Shown one piece after another: positions 44,079-56,210 of a DNA stretch of 64,000 nt (its first letter is position 1; each line of letters starts with the position of its first letter). This DNA comes from Laccaria trichodermophora. Lineage: Eukaryota > Basidiomycota > Agaricomycetes > Agaricales > Hydnangiaceae. Below the pieces are notes generated by a model. It was not told the origin of the DNA, did no database searches, and worked only from the letters and a program-made list of their open reading frames with translations. The translations under genes and the position numbers were made by a program. The stretch lies in NCBI GenBank assembly GCA_018417955.1, contig JACTVC010000011.1, positions 742,262 to 806,261 of the forward strand, in the 5' to 3' direction.

Positions 44079-46300
44079 TCACAAACCACCAAACACAATC
44101 AGCTTGGTGTTCATGTACTCTTCAATTCCATGGCCACCCTCCCTCCCAAGACCACTCTCCTTGATGCCCCCGAATGGAACTACAGCCTGACTCAGAAGTC
44201 CCGTGTTCGCGCCCACCATGCCAACCTCGAGCCTCTCCGCAACACGCCATACCCGCCCAACATCTCGTGAAAAGAAATACCCCGCAAGACCGACGTCGGT
44301 GCTGTTCGCGAGCCTGATGACTTCGTCCTCTGTCTCAAATTTGATGAGGGCAGCGAGAGGACCGAAGGTCTCTTCCTCGCTGATGAGTGCGTCCAAGGGG
44401 ACATCGCTGAGGACTGTAGGGATGAAAAAGGAGGTGTTCGGGATTGACTTCCCGCCGACGAGAACTTGGGCGCCCTTGGAGACAGCATCTGCGACGTGTC
44501 TGTCGACTTTCTCGACGGCGCGGTCGTGGATGAGCGGTCCGTGGGTTCTGAGCGCGATCTATTGTCAGAAAAATCGGCTGGAAGAGAGGCCGCTCACATT
44601 CCCTCCTCGAGGCCATTTCCAACTTTAAACGTAGCTACCCTGGCGGCAAGGCGGGACGCAAATTCGGCATATATGGCAGATTGGACAAAAATTCTGTTGG
44701 CACAGACACATGTCTGACCGCTTCCTCTAAATTTGCAGAGAATCGCAGCTGTTCGAGTCACATGAATAGCCAGCAAATAAATGTAGTGAACATTGGAATT
44801 ACCTTCAACAGCTTCGTCAACGTTAGCATCGTCGAACACAATAAACGGTGCATTGCCTCCTGCTTCTATAGAAACCCTTAAATGACGTGTAAGAGCCCTT
44901 TCAAGGTACCAAAATCAGAAATATCGGCCCTTACTTTTTCAGGGTGGAAGATGCCATGCCATAGAGTAACTTCGCAACTGGGGTCGAGCCAGTGAAGGTG
45001 ACCTTCTTGACAATCTTGTTTTGACACATCTCCTTCCCAACCTCGACGACATTTTTTTGGGTCGTAACAATGTTGATGACACCAGATGGGATGCCGGCCC
45101 GGATGCTTAGCTGTTGCAGGGTTGGGTAGCCTCAAGGACAGATCCAAAGTGCACAGGCTATTTACCTCAGCAAGGGCTAGGCAAGAGAATGGGGTCTCTG
45201 GTGGCGGTTTGATAACTGCGGTGCACCCAGCTGCAAGAGCGGCGCCGAGCTTGCGCGTTATCATTGCAGACGGGAAATTCCAGGGAGTCAAAATCGACCT
45301 GACAGCATGGATTATTCAACCATAGATGAGGAGGTTCACGGGGGCTTACACGACACCTTGAGCAGCATGGATGAAATGACTCAAAGGGAACAAAAAAACA
45401 TACCTATCGGTTGCTTGATGACTATGTTCCGAGTATTTGGCAGAGCAGAAGGGATATGTTCTGGAAATAGATCAACTAGCATTAGCTCTTTTAGGTTACG
45501 ATTGATTGTCATCGCAAACCTCCATATGTCCTGACAGCTTCCTCGGCTGCGAAGTTTAATATGTTGGCCGTCAGAGAACCAAGTCTTTGAACACTGACCA
45601 AACCACTATAACGCAAACAAAAAAACAAAAGCCAATTGTGAAAAAGCTAGGGAAACGAGCATCCCTGACTAACCTCCAAAAAGGAAGCACTATAAGCGTT
45701 TTCGCCCTCGTCCATGTGAGCTTATGAGAAAGGTGCCATGCAGCTCTATAACTCTACCTTTCCTTCCACAAGAGGCTTCCCATTTTCTAATGTCTATAAC
45801 ATGTTGGTATTCCACAGGACATGACGTCAGCATGGAAAACGAACTATGAGTCGGCCCAGGTCATCGTGGTGCTCCTGCATGAGAGCATGGAATTTGAGGA
45901 GTACGTCGTGTCGATACTATAAACGACACGCAGCAGGGTCAGGTTCAATGTGTATATGCCGTTGACAGCCATGGACCGACCTTCGCGGTGGTCTTGCTCC
46001 ACGTTGTAAACGCCTTGGCTGCGGCGTCGATAGCCTCTTTTGTTTCGGATAGGCCCATATCGGGGATCGTTCCAAGTTCCTCATTAGTAGCGGGGTCTGA
46101 CAAGGAGAGTGGGAGGGTCGTCTTCGAACACGAGGTGATGATGCGAGAAACGCGTACTCGTAACGACAATCTTGTCGCCGGACTTTGCGTCCAACCATTT
46201 CCCATCGATAAACGCCTGGAATTTAATCAAACTTGCATCTTTCAGACCGAACTGGGAAGATGGGAGTGAGGTGAATACATTGCACAGTCGAGGGGTGTGC
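44079..46300 (-). CDS. Succinate-semialdehyde dehydrogenase (aldehyde dehydrogenase family)
   Basis: Minus strand, at least nine exons. Blocks in order: [128 protein letters not shown] (general-base Glu), [17 protein letters not shown] (catalytic Cys), [15 protein letters not shown] and [15 protein letters not shown]. This is the GabD/Uga2 pattern: succinic semialdehyde is oxidised to succinate with NAD(P)+. The N-terminal start is not resolved; no ATG lies in frame before the conserved part, and another intron near 46360 probably leads to an upstream first exon. The family role is 4-aminobutyrate use, but succinic semialdehyde is also an end product of homoprotocatechuate cleavage, which would link it to the FAH-family neighbour. 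Confidence 0.88.
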
Positions 46301-46987
46301 AAACCACAGAAGCTTGAGTGCTGGCCATCCTGTATGATTTGGGTGCCCTCCTAAGAAAATTGGGGTTCCTATAAAGACCCGAAGAGAGTCGAACGAGTGC
46401 AAGGGGGCGCATCCGGCTTGAGCTTGCCCGGATGGCGGGGCTGGGCGTTTGAAATACTGAGAACTTGACTTGCTATTTTTAGGCTTGTCGGAAGTTGCCT
46501 TTCCGTCACTCCCTTGCACGTCTTTTTGTCCAATTTTTGTCACTCTGCAATTTTGGAAAATCAACCCAAAGTGCATGGTCTCATAATTGCATCAAAATAA
46601 AGGGCCGACTTTCATCTCGCCACCACGTTGTTTATTCTTGCGTCACACCACCTCGACGTCAACGAACACACAGAGGCAACAATAGACAGAAAAATCTGCC
46701 TGGGATTTTGGATGCTCTTCAATCTTTGCATAATAAGTCTCGAATCCATGGGGATCATGTCCACTCTTCTGTGGTTCAACAATTTTACGAGGTCAGCTAT
46801 TTTCTGCATTTGCACTGTGCAGGTACTTACGGTGCCTGTTATACTGGGACTCAGACAAACCGATTGCTTGGTGCGGCGCCAATCTTGATCCCGAAACACA
46901 TACCCCACCCATCACCAGCCCTCACCCACACACAGGCTTTGTTACCTTCTGTCCCCCGGGCTTTTTTTCAACAGTGAGCGTATTTGT

Positions 46988-49259
46988 ATGAAGCGCAGCT
47001 TGATTGGCTCCTCGGATGGAACCCTCGCAGCTGGACAAGCCAAAAGGACTAAATCGAGCCAAGCTTGTGCGTCCTGTCGGCGCCATAAAACTCGATGCGA
47101 GCTCTTGGGCGATATATCTCTTCGAGCCAACATCAAATGCCACAGATGTCAAGTTCTTGGTATTGAATGCTCCTTCGAAACTTCAGACAGCATACATATA
47201 ATCCCTCAGACGCCTCAAGCTTCATCAACAACCCTTTCCAGTGAGGATGATTTTTCAGCCTCTATCGCTGGTCCCTCACGCTCCTTCGTCGACGTTTAGG
47301 AGGCCCCTCGACTTTTAACGCCGGAATGACTAACTTCGATACCCCTTCTAACGTCAAGGTTGAAGACCTGATCCCATCTCCAAATTCAGTCTGGCGCATT
47401 CTGAACATGCCCTCAAACTTTGATTGGGTTGCAACGCCAATCCTAGCTATCCAAGAATTATTGAAACTAGCTCCAGGCGCACGAGAAACCCCCATACATG
47501 TAGATGTCCACGAGAGGCTGGACACTATTTTGCGGCCAGATCAGATCGCGGGCCTCCTGGAAATGTATGCGTCCCCGTTCCGCTTTCCATCCTAATTTAA
47601 TCCGATTTTTGTTTTCTTAAGCTTTAAAACGCGTTACGAACCTTGGCTTAACGCACCAACAAGTCTTACTGCACACTCGGCGCCCACGCCCATGCTCGAC
47701 GTAATTCGTTGTCAAGTGGCCTCTAGAGATCTTGACCCGACAATGCATGCCGTGATTGCTCCTCGCTTACAAAAACTCACAGAAAAAATACAACTGGAGG
47801 AGCTGTTCAATCCACCTCATTCAACTGAACAAATTGAGGCTCTTCTGATCATGTCCCTCTGGGTCCCCATTTGTGATTCCGTCACGAACAAGGGCCACGA
47901 CCCTCGCAAATTTATCTCAACAGCCATCGACATCGGGGGAGCCTTAGGCCTACCGCTGGAAATAACTACCTCTGCGAGAAGACGTCCACACTCAAGGGTG
48001 GTGAACCTACAAATCGAGGAAAACAACTTCAAAGCACGTTTGGTGAGCATTCTGGCTTAAATATCGTGTGTTGAGGTAGTTCAATCCCGAGTTGCTCTGC
48101 AGTGGCTATTGATGTCTACCCTTGAATCCTTGTTAGTGACCGCCAAGTTCGATTGGCCAGATGTACCCTGACTGCATGCCGTACAGGATCTTTATAGGAA
48201 CGGGCAAACCCCGTGTGTCGCGGCGTTCTGATGCGGATTACACTTTGATCGATGTCCCGGTGTATGGCGGCCTCCCGGCTGCGAGAGAAATGCGACTTGG
48301 GCTTATAGCCAGGCTGATCGATACCACAGAAAAAGGATGTAGCTTGAGTCTTGCAGGTCAAGACGACATCGACAATTTCTCTTCTGAAGCAGCCGGCATT
48401 TTGACCAAGTTCGACGTCCTCAAACGTTTCATAGCGCCCATTCCTGGTCAGTCCATCAGAAGATAACATTCTTGGTCGTGATTTAATCGATTACCCGGAA
48501 CTCACAGTCATATCCCCGTTTGAAGCATTCCAATTCTACATTCTTCTCGTTCAATGCCACGGCTGTCGGCTGCTTGTCTTGCATCACGCCCTCCAAGAGA
48601 TACGCAGAGTGTTCCCCAAATCTGAAACGGAACACCTGGCCAAAGGTTTAGCCTCCACATTGACCAGAGATGCGTTGGCCTGCGCTCAGGCTGTATTGAC
48701 GGATACGCTCGCATGGCGCGACCAGGACCAACTCGTGACAGTCCCTGACTACATATTCTGGATGATATCATTCGCCGCAGCATGGATCGTTACCTTCAAT
48801 TTCTCAGCATATCAAGCTCACCACCCATCGCACGTTGACGCTGCTTGCGATGGGTTACTGAAAATGACTATCACCCGTTTGTCTGAGATATCGCGTTCGC
48901 CTAACCACACTCCGGCGAAGTGCGCCCATCTAATTTCCCTGCTCTATGGCTCGTTGCATAGGTTGATTCCGGAGTTGATCAGTGGTGACAAAGTGTCTTC
49001 GCCTGCTGGTGATAATCGGGAAATAGGATCTGGAGATATGGCAGGCTCAAGTTCGCTGCCGACGGATCCATACGTCAGCTTGCCGAGCATGACAACTGCG
49101 ACGCCCGGACGTGCGTCCTCCGGGTCATGGAGTGATCAAGCATATACTGCGGTTCCAGGAACTACCAATCAAGTCGGGGAGACGTTGGGACAAGATGCCT
49201 TTCTGAGTCCGGAATTTTGGTCGTCGTTTATGGACAATCTACCGTCATCCCATCCCTGA
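46988..49259 (+). CDS. Zn(II)2Cys6 fungal transcription factor
   Basis: Starts MKRSLIGSSDGTLAAGQAKR, then the binuclear zinc cluster: ACASCRRHKTRCELL and KCHRCQVLGIECSFE, giving six Cys in fungal Gal4-type spacing with a longer loop. An intron near 47243-47306 removes a stop and leads to FNAGMTNFDTPSN and the middle homology region (IAGLLEM, NPPHSTEQIEALLIMSLW, DIGGALGLPLEI). A short intron (48148-48179) restores ESLIFIGTGKPRVSRRSD. The C-terminal part has FKPSETEH-like helices and ends at SFMDNLPSSHP with Ser/Thr/Pro-rich sequence. It is divergent from SSADH with about 700 bp between starts, so it may regulate SSADH and the FAH enzyme; this is inferred from position only. Confidence 0.85.
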
Positions 49260-49458
49260 AAATCGCTGTGGCACCGAATTTTGGTCGTTTCGTGGAAAAT
49301 CCCTCATCGTTTCTTGCGTAACGTTGTCCCATCCCTAGTTATCATGGCCGGTCCACAAGTTTCGTTTGCATTGGTATTTAGATTCCCCACTCAACTATGT
49401 GCAACATATGCACACACTACCATGTTCCATTATATCCAATCATCCGACAGATGTATAT

Positions 49459-50815
49459 TTAATGTTTTTTGCCTCTTCCGGTGTTTTTCCTCGTTTCGAG
49501 GGCGTCGAGAAAGCCTCCACCCTCCAAAGCACTTCGAGCTGCTTGATTGATATGTTTGAACCTGTCTGGTCCAAGATGGATGCCACCGAAGTAGCGAGTG
49601 ACAACGACGAGTACGTTGTTCACCTCCTGTGAGTGACGAGATATGGTTGAGTGATAATCAGGGCCACCAGGAAAGCGGGTACAGACTAAAATTTGGAGGA
49701 GGTGAGCTAGGCGGCCTCCAGCTGCAGTCTCTCCATCATCGTCATTATCTTTGATTTGAGTCAGGAGGTCCAATGGGAGGTTGGTTTTGAAAGGTCACCT
49801 TGATGAAGGACGCTTCCAACCTGACATCGCCATGCATTGATGATAGGATGAGCAGCACGAGATATTCGACGCTCAGACATTAAATGAGCAAGAACGAGGG
49901 GTACCTTGAACGTGCCGAGTCAGACGACATCTTTTGACGATAAGTTCAAGCATTAATCTTCACGTACGTCAGATGGTTGTGATATTCGACAGGCACGTCC
50001 AATGAATGTGCTCTTTCGGTCTGTGATAGGTTCAGCAACAAATATCTGGATTCCGACGGGGACCTCAGTGGGCGGACTTGAACGTTCGCTTTCGAGTTCG
50101 GCGCCTCCTTCGTCGTTCGTGCCCAAGCTTGTGTCCGTCAATGAGCTCAAGCTGGAATCGGCATTAAAATAACCATTCTCTTTGACATCGACCCGCATGA
50201 GCTCTCCCGCCTTTTCTGCACTGAGTCGTTCTTCATACCACGCTGTACAGCGCTCCAAAACGTTCTGCAGCCCATCAAATACGCAAAGCGAGTCTTCCGA
50301 CCACTCGATCCCGTTAATAGATATGTATGTTCGTAGGATGGATCCGAACAAATTTGAGTCCGCGCCAAAGGGCCCTATGTACCGAGATAATAGTTGTAAT
50401 TGTGGTGAAGCGGTTGCAGGGTAGGTCGAAGGTAAGGATACCAGGACTGTCAGGGATACATCCTCATTGGGTGAAGGAAGACTTGACTTTATTACTGTGT
50501 AGCTCTCGATGTCGTATATAAGAGCTCACCTTAGGACGACCTCATATCGCACTACTGTCTCCTGGTTATTTCGAGATTGTTCAATTCGCGTTGATGGTCG
50601 CCATAGTCGAATTGTGGTGTCTCCGTAAATTGACTGAAGGACTGAAAAAGGTCGTGTGCAAGTAGAGGGCGAGATGAAATAGATTAACTACCTTCAATCT
50701 CTGAGGCAACAGATTCCCTTCCTGGCTGTTCTGAAAGGTGTATGATGAATTCCTGGAGTTCCTTGACATAATCCCTGTCATCATTGGGAGGAGGCATGGT
50801 CACATCCTCAGTCAT
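49459..50815 (-). CDS. YIH1: IMPACT-family protein Yih1 (RWD domain plus UPF0029 domain)
   Basis: Minus strand, start MTEDVTMPPPNDDRDYVKEL (50815; an upstream ATG at 50869 could add a tiny exon). The N-terminal RWD domain reads ESVASEIEVLQSIYGD, IRLWRPSTRIEQSRNNQETV, DVSLTVLVSLPSTYPAT, LQLLSRYIGPFGADSNLFGS. An acidic linker follows, then the IMPACT domain: PITDRKSTFIGRACRISQPS, RISRAAHPIINAWRCQVG, NDDDGETAAGGRLAHLLQIL and VLVVVTRYFGGIHLGPDRF with INQAARSALE. Yih1 binds Gcn1 and actin and restrains the eIF2-alpha kinase Gcn2. It faces ATG29 head to head with only 88 bp between the two start codons. Confidence 0.9.
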
Positions 50816-50903
50816 CGGGAAAGTCCGAGCTTGAGCTGCTGAGCAACTACATGAACAACTCACCGACATGTCCTCATACTACTCATAGTAACTGAGGCTG
50901 ACT
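50816..50903. promoter_or_regulatory. Shared YIH1-ATG29 divergent promoter
   Basis: Only 88 bp separate the starts of YIH1 (minus) and ATG29 (plus), so promoter elements must overlap each other or the 5' untranslated regions. Part of this segment ('cagtcatcgggaaagtccga') is also found in the inverted copy at 29825-29842. Confidence 0.5.
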
Positions 50904-52244
50904 ATGCCTCTTACTGCACCCCCTGTACGCGTCGTTGTTCGCCTACCCTTCCAAAGGCCCGAGAATCCACCCAATGACCCTCCTACAGTTGGTTTTAAAC
51001 TGTCTATCGTCGACGCTCAAACTAACTGTCAACTTTAGATAGAATGGACGCAGGAGAAGGCAGATATGTTATGGAAAGTAATAGAACGGTCGCGCACAAG
51101 TGATAGTGGAGGAGCTGACTGTACGTGCGTCTTGTCTATGCAACTCTGATTCTGGTCTTCACTATGTTTAGGGAAAGGTCTGGCAGCTCATCTGGAAGTG
51201 CCTCTCCCGTATCTACTCTATCGGGTAAATGCAAGATTCCAAGAGGAAATTCGTGGTTTGAAGGATATCCAAGGCACCCTAGGTCCAACTACAAGTCAAG
51301 CTGCGAACGTGAAGGCCTTGGAGGAGTCGCCTATTGGTGAGAGGTCGGCTGTGACATCATCATCCAAAGTTATAGCGCCTCTCGGTGTCCGAGCGCGGCT
51401 AAACTCCTTGGGGGGCACACCACAAGCCAAGAAAGCTTTATCCTCATCTACTTTGACTCTCCGTACTCCAATCAAGCAACATGTCTCAATACGTCCCATA
51501 ACGCCGTCTTCTGATGGAGGTTCTGACTCGGAGGATGATAATGCACTGAAAGAAGAGGAAGCCGAGCGGACAGCAGAGGAGCAGGAGGCACTGGCTCGTA
51601 AGCTGGAAGAACTACAGCGAATGATGACAAACGACGCCTTGGGTCTGGTTGCTCGACCCAGAGGTAAGAGCAATGACAAGGGGCGTGGTGCGCTGTCGCC
51701 GAGATCGGTGGGGAGCAGTTACAGGCCGGATACGTTGTCCAGTCGGAGTACGAGTCAAAGCGTGTCGAGTGCTGGGTCCCCGCATGGTTCAATACCAGAT
51801 ATACCATCACCCCCCACAGGGGAATCGCAGTCCCATTCTCCCATGAGCAGACATCGCTCCCCGACCAAGTCTTCCAGCCCAGCTACGTATTCTCCTCAAA
51901 GCGCTGTCGGTCATTCGCACCCAAGGCGGTATGGTCCGTTGGTTGACCGAAGCAGTGACTATGGAAGTAGTCATGATGACTCCGGCGCTTCCAGTTTTAG
52001 CGATCTCAGCGGTTAGTCTTGTTCGCCCTTTCACTCAGTACCTAAACTGACTCTGTGGTCATGTCTAGATGCAAGTCTGTCAGCATCGGCATTGGAGAGT
52101 GCGCTGTTGTCAAATATCAGGGGGAATGGATCTCGTCTGTAAGTGGTAAAATCAACTTACAGAATTCTTACTGATTGTCACTCTAGATCTCAAGGTACAC
52201 GGAGCCGAATGATTAGTGGTCGCAGTAGCGGCATTCCTCGTTAG
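50904..52244 (+). CDS. ATG29: Autophagy-related protein 29
   Basis: Exons 50904-50987, 51039-51120, 51172-52011, 52069-52138 and 52187-52244 give 377 residues. The N-terminal Atg29 domain (residues 8-80) shows VRVVVRLPFQRPENPP, IEWTQEKADMLWKVIERSR, GGADWKGLAAHLEVPLPYLL and YRVNARFQEEIRGL. The remainder is a long Ser/Pro-rich disordered tail with an acidic-basic helix (about residues 175-215, EEEAERTAEEQEALARKLEEL). Atg29 with Atg17 and Atg31 scaffolds the Atg1 kinase at the phagophore assembly site; the tail is a known phosphorylation region in yeast. An inverted broken copy lies at 23648-29842; its intron 2 gives the empty version of the site used by the hAT element. Confidence 0.9.
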
Positions 52245-52459
52245 AACTGACGCGTCCTAGGGCGACGTGTCTTTGTTCTGGTGTATTCTGTAGCATTGTA
52301 ATACGTATCACAGCCAAATCAATCAGCTATAAATGCGACACCTTCGTCCACTATGTGTCTCTTTATTTCCGCGAACACAAAGAAACCAATACACCCCTTT
52401 GTGACTTCACCGCCTTGCTCTGTTTGCTTTCAAGCCATTCTGCCCTCACCACAACCAGC

Positions 52460-54098
52460 ATGAAGCTCACCTTCGTGACCGACCTCGGTCAAACTTTTGT
52501 CGTCGAGATCGATCCGGAAATGGAGCTCGAGAATGTTATGGCATTGCTAGAGGCCGAGGTACGGGATCAAAATTATCTCACTCCCCCTGCTCTCAGAACT
52601 GATCTTCCTTCCTTCCAGTCCTCCATTCCCATCGCGGAACAAAGCATCTCGTACGAGAATAGAGAGCTTAGCAATCCCAAAGCCACTATCAGCCAATTGG
52701 GTGTTGAGGGCGAGAATGCTATGCTTGTAATAAGGAGACGAGTGGCAAACATTGCGGGAAGGTGCGTTTGCCTACTATGTCCTCCTTCTGGACTATGTTC
52801 GATCTGCATCGCTCAGGCCCATGGAGCAGGATACAGAGATGATGCGGCTGCAGATCCTTGGGGACCCAGAGCTCATGCGTCAGCTTCAGGCGGTACGTCC
52901 CTCGTGCACCCTTTCATGTTCATCTCAACCCAACTCAACCCTCATTATCTGAAATAGACTCACCCAGAAATGGCTGCCGCAGTGCAGTCAGATCCGTCGC
53001 GCTTTGCCGAACTATTAAGACACACGAGGGAGGGGCAGTACAACGCTGAGCTGGAGCAACAACGCGAGATCGAGCGACTTAACGCCGATCCATTCGATGT
53101 GGAGGCGCAGCGGAAGATCGAGGAGGCCATTCAGCGGCATGCTGTTAATGAGAACATGCATCATGCATTGGAATATTCCCCCGAGGCGTTCGGAAAAGTG
53201 AATATGCTTTAGTAAGTTTATTTGCTTTGTCCATTGCGTTAGGGATCTTGGCTGACGAGGATGGTGCGCCAAAGTATACCTGTGGAAGTGAATTCCCATC
53301 CCGTTAAAGCTTTCGTTGACAGTGGTGCTCAATCGACAATAAGTCTGTATTCTTCCTCGCCATCATCATTATTAGAAGCTAATATTTACTTTTAGTGAGC
53401 CCCGAATGCGCTGAAGCCTGCGGGTGGGTATTGTTATCTTCTGTGTTGATATACAATTCTGATATCTAATGTAGAATCATGCGACTCGTCGATAGACGAT
53501 TCTCCGGTATTGCGCGAGGAGTTGGTACAGCCAACATTTTAGGGAGGGTGCATAGTGCACCCCTCAAACTGGCTGATCTATTCCTTCCATGTTCGTTTAC
53601 TATCATGGAGGTGTGTATCTTTGCCTTTCTTCAATCAAGGACGCCAAGGAACTGAAACTATTTCCCCAGGGACGCGACGTAGACCTCCTCTTTGGGCTCG
53701 ACATGTTGAAAGCCCACCAAGCCTGCATCGACCTTGAGAAGAATGTTCTCCGAATCCAAGGACGTGAAGTCCGCTTCCTCTCTGAACACGAACTTCCCGA
53801 CAAGGCACGGGACTTCGAATTTGAGCCAAGCGACGCTGGTACATCCTCGTCTACACCTTCAGGGGACAACACAAGTGGTCCAGCGTTTCCCGGCAGTGGG
53901 CAGGCACTCGGTACACAACCGTCTACCTCGATAAATCCAGTCAGACGCCCTCCGACCTCTGCCCGCCCTTCACAAAGTAGGATTCCTGAGAAAGACATTG
54001 CGACATTGATGGAGTTCGGGGCGACAAGAGAGGTGGCTATAAGCACCTTGGAGGCTGCAGGAGGCAATGTGGAGGTTGCTGTGTCCTTGCTGTTCTGA
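52460..54098 (+). CDS. DDI1: DNA-damage-inducible protein 1, ubiquitin receptor with retropepsin-like domain
   Basis: Starts [20 protein letters not shown], a ubiquitin-like domain continuing over an intron to [19 protein letters not shown] sequence. A helical linker follows ([33 protein letters not shown], [18 protein letters not shown]). The retropepsin-like aspartic protease domain has [20 protein letters not shown] (catalytic DSGA), [26 protein letters not shown] and [22 protein letters not shown]-terminal UBA domain ends it ([31 protein letters not shown]). About eight exons. Ddi1 takes ubiquitinated substrates to the proteasome and cleaves long-chain-ubiquitinated proteins. All three domains are complete. 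Confidence 0.9.
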
Positions 54099-54234
54099 TC
54101 GATTGAACTCTTTTCTTTTGGGTCATAGGGCGAAAGCGCATTCGAATTGTAACATCAATTGTACAGTGACGGATATACACGGATTGCTGGTGAAAAATAC
54201 AATGGTAGAGATGAATAAAGAATGCACAGTAGAA

Positions 54235-55569
54235 CTAAATAAGGCTGACTCTCGTCCGCACCAACCCTCCTCGCCAGTTATGCATGCCAGCGGAACGGCG
54301 ATGAGCCCAATCACCCTGCATTCTAGAAAAGGCGTCCTGGATATGTTCTGGGCGCAACGCGGTTCTTGCTTCTGGCGGAGGCAGGAATAGGGCATTCACT
54401 GGAAGGGTATACTCTGTTTCGTCATCTGGCGACTCTTCTCTCCTGCGCTTCTCGGCGGAGCCACCAACACCTCCGTTTGCCTTTCGTTTACCTTGTGAAG
54501 GTGAGGTATAATCGTCACGAAGAACGGACTCCTCTAGTGATTTCTTTACTGTAAGCCCAGCGAGAGTGAGGGATCGGACCATCTCGAAGGCCAGAAATCC
54601 GACGATGTCGACTGTGTCGTCGTTGGGTTTCAGGTCAAGCTGAGGTGGCAGATTGAGGAAATCCCTGAAGCGCTTTGCTAGAGATATATCTCAATAATTG
54701 AATGTAGGAGCATAGGTTTGGGGACCAACCTTTTCGATAAGTAAACGAAGCTTGGCGACAATCAGAATAATGGTGGTATTCCTCTCGCGTCATTTGTCGG
54801 GTGGCATCATCAGCTTCCTGTTGGTCAATGCTCCATCAGTCATGCTCGAACTTATGAGTTTGTTGTTTAACCTTCAATCGTTGTATGGAAGCTTCGTGCG
54901 CTTCGATATCATCTTCATCTTCCTCGTCATCTGACTGATGTCCACTTTGTCGCAACACTTCTGAATAAATAGTCGTAATCTCCCAAGGCAGCTTGATTGT
55001 GATCTTCTGCGCCTTCGCAGTCAGTTTGTCTGAGGATATGGGTTAATATCCGGAGAGATATAATAAAAACATTGCTCCTTACCGTCTGGGCCATCGTCCA
55101 GAGTTTCTACTTCCACACCACCACCGCCGTCTCCCCCTGAATCCTTCGCGTGCTTTCGAACATCCTTCCATGATAGGTAGGTTCGTAGTCTGTTGACCTT
55201 TCCTCTATCATGCCGAATGAGGAATATAAGATCTTCTGCAGACAAATATCGTGCCCCGCGTTTCACAGCTAACGCGCGTGCTTGTAAAATCTAACATTTG
55301 CGTCATTCAGAAGCTCGTCCCGCTGAGGGTGTACGCGGAAGTTCTTACCAGTTCGATAAGCTGGCTTCGGACAATATCTTCCACCAAGTTTACAGTCTCC
55401 GGGTTGGGATCTTGTACTTCACCGAAGACGAACATCTAGCAGAAACGTTCAGCCACACCGCATACCAACCACGACGAGAAAGACGAGCCATCTGGGATAT
55501 TTCTGTAGTATATTTGTACGGCTGGGTGACTGTCCCCGCCTCTCCGGTGGCCTTCTTGGCTCCCGACAT
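54235..55569 (-). CDS. SPT3: SAGA complex subunit Spt3 (TFIID-18-like histone-fold protein)
   Basis: Minus strand. Starts MSGAKKATGEAGTVTQPYKY at 55569, then TTEISQM / MFVFGEVQDPNPETVNLVED, QLIELILQARALAVKRGARY and LIFLIRHDRGKVNRLRTYLS with WKDVRKHAKDS: the paired histone folds that recruit TBP. The intron between QM and MFVFGE can be removed only with a GC donor (gctcgt...ctag). Later exons hold KITIKLPWEITTIYSEV, EEYHHYSDCRQASFTYRK, FRDFLNLPPQLDLKPNDDTV and FLAFEMVRSLTLAG, and the gene ends in a basic tail (54235). It ends head-on 136 bp from DDI1. Confidence 0.9.
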
Positions 55570-56210
55570 TTGGTGTTAGAGCTCGATGGACTCCTTAGGA
55601 CTCGAAGAGTGTGCAGTTGTCGAAGGTTACTCGTCTGAGGTATGAATGTCACGAGACCGTCCGAGACGTTCGCAAGAAATGAGGTGTATGGCAGCGCCCT
55701 CAAAGATTCTTTCCAAAGTCCTGGTTCTTGTTAGTATTCGTGGAAGGTTGAGGGCGGAGGTGTGGGGTTGGAGAAAGGGTGGCTTGGACAATGCAGAAGT
55801 AATATTTAGACTACACGTGATGCTCAATATTAGTCACGTTACCACGTTAGGGTCTTGCAGCACGTGATCCCGATGCTGACCCGTAACTGTTACCTCACAC
55901 AAACCTCATCACCATGAAGTTCAACACTAGTTCAACCATATTCAAACACAGATACCGCAAACCATGTGTTTGCCTTCCGATACGCGTGGATTCTATCCCA
56001 TTCGAGTACCAGCGAATACCCCAGACGGTGCTTCGCGACGCGTCAAGAATGATGCACGAGGATACGTGATTCTTGGGCATGTGGCGCGTTATTGCCAGTC
56101 GAATGTAAATTCACGTTGATCGATCTTTCATCAACGTTATCGGAGGCTGACAGACTAAGTCGAATGGGTCTTGTGCGCCCCGACGAAGTTCCTAGAGCTC
56201 CCTCAACAAC
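55570..56210. promoter_or_regulatory. Divergent interval between SPT3 and the S28 peptidase
   Basis: About 640 bp with no supportable gene. It contains the upstream regions of both genes and two 'cacgtga'-type E-box-like sites (near 55816 and 55861). Confidence 0.4.
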
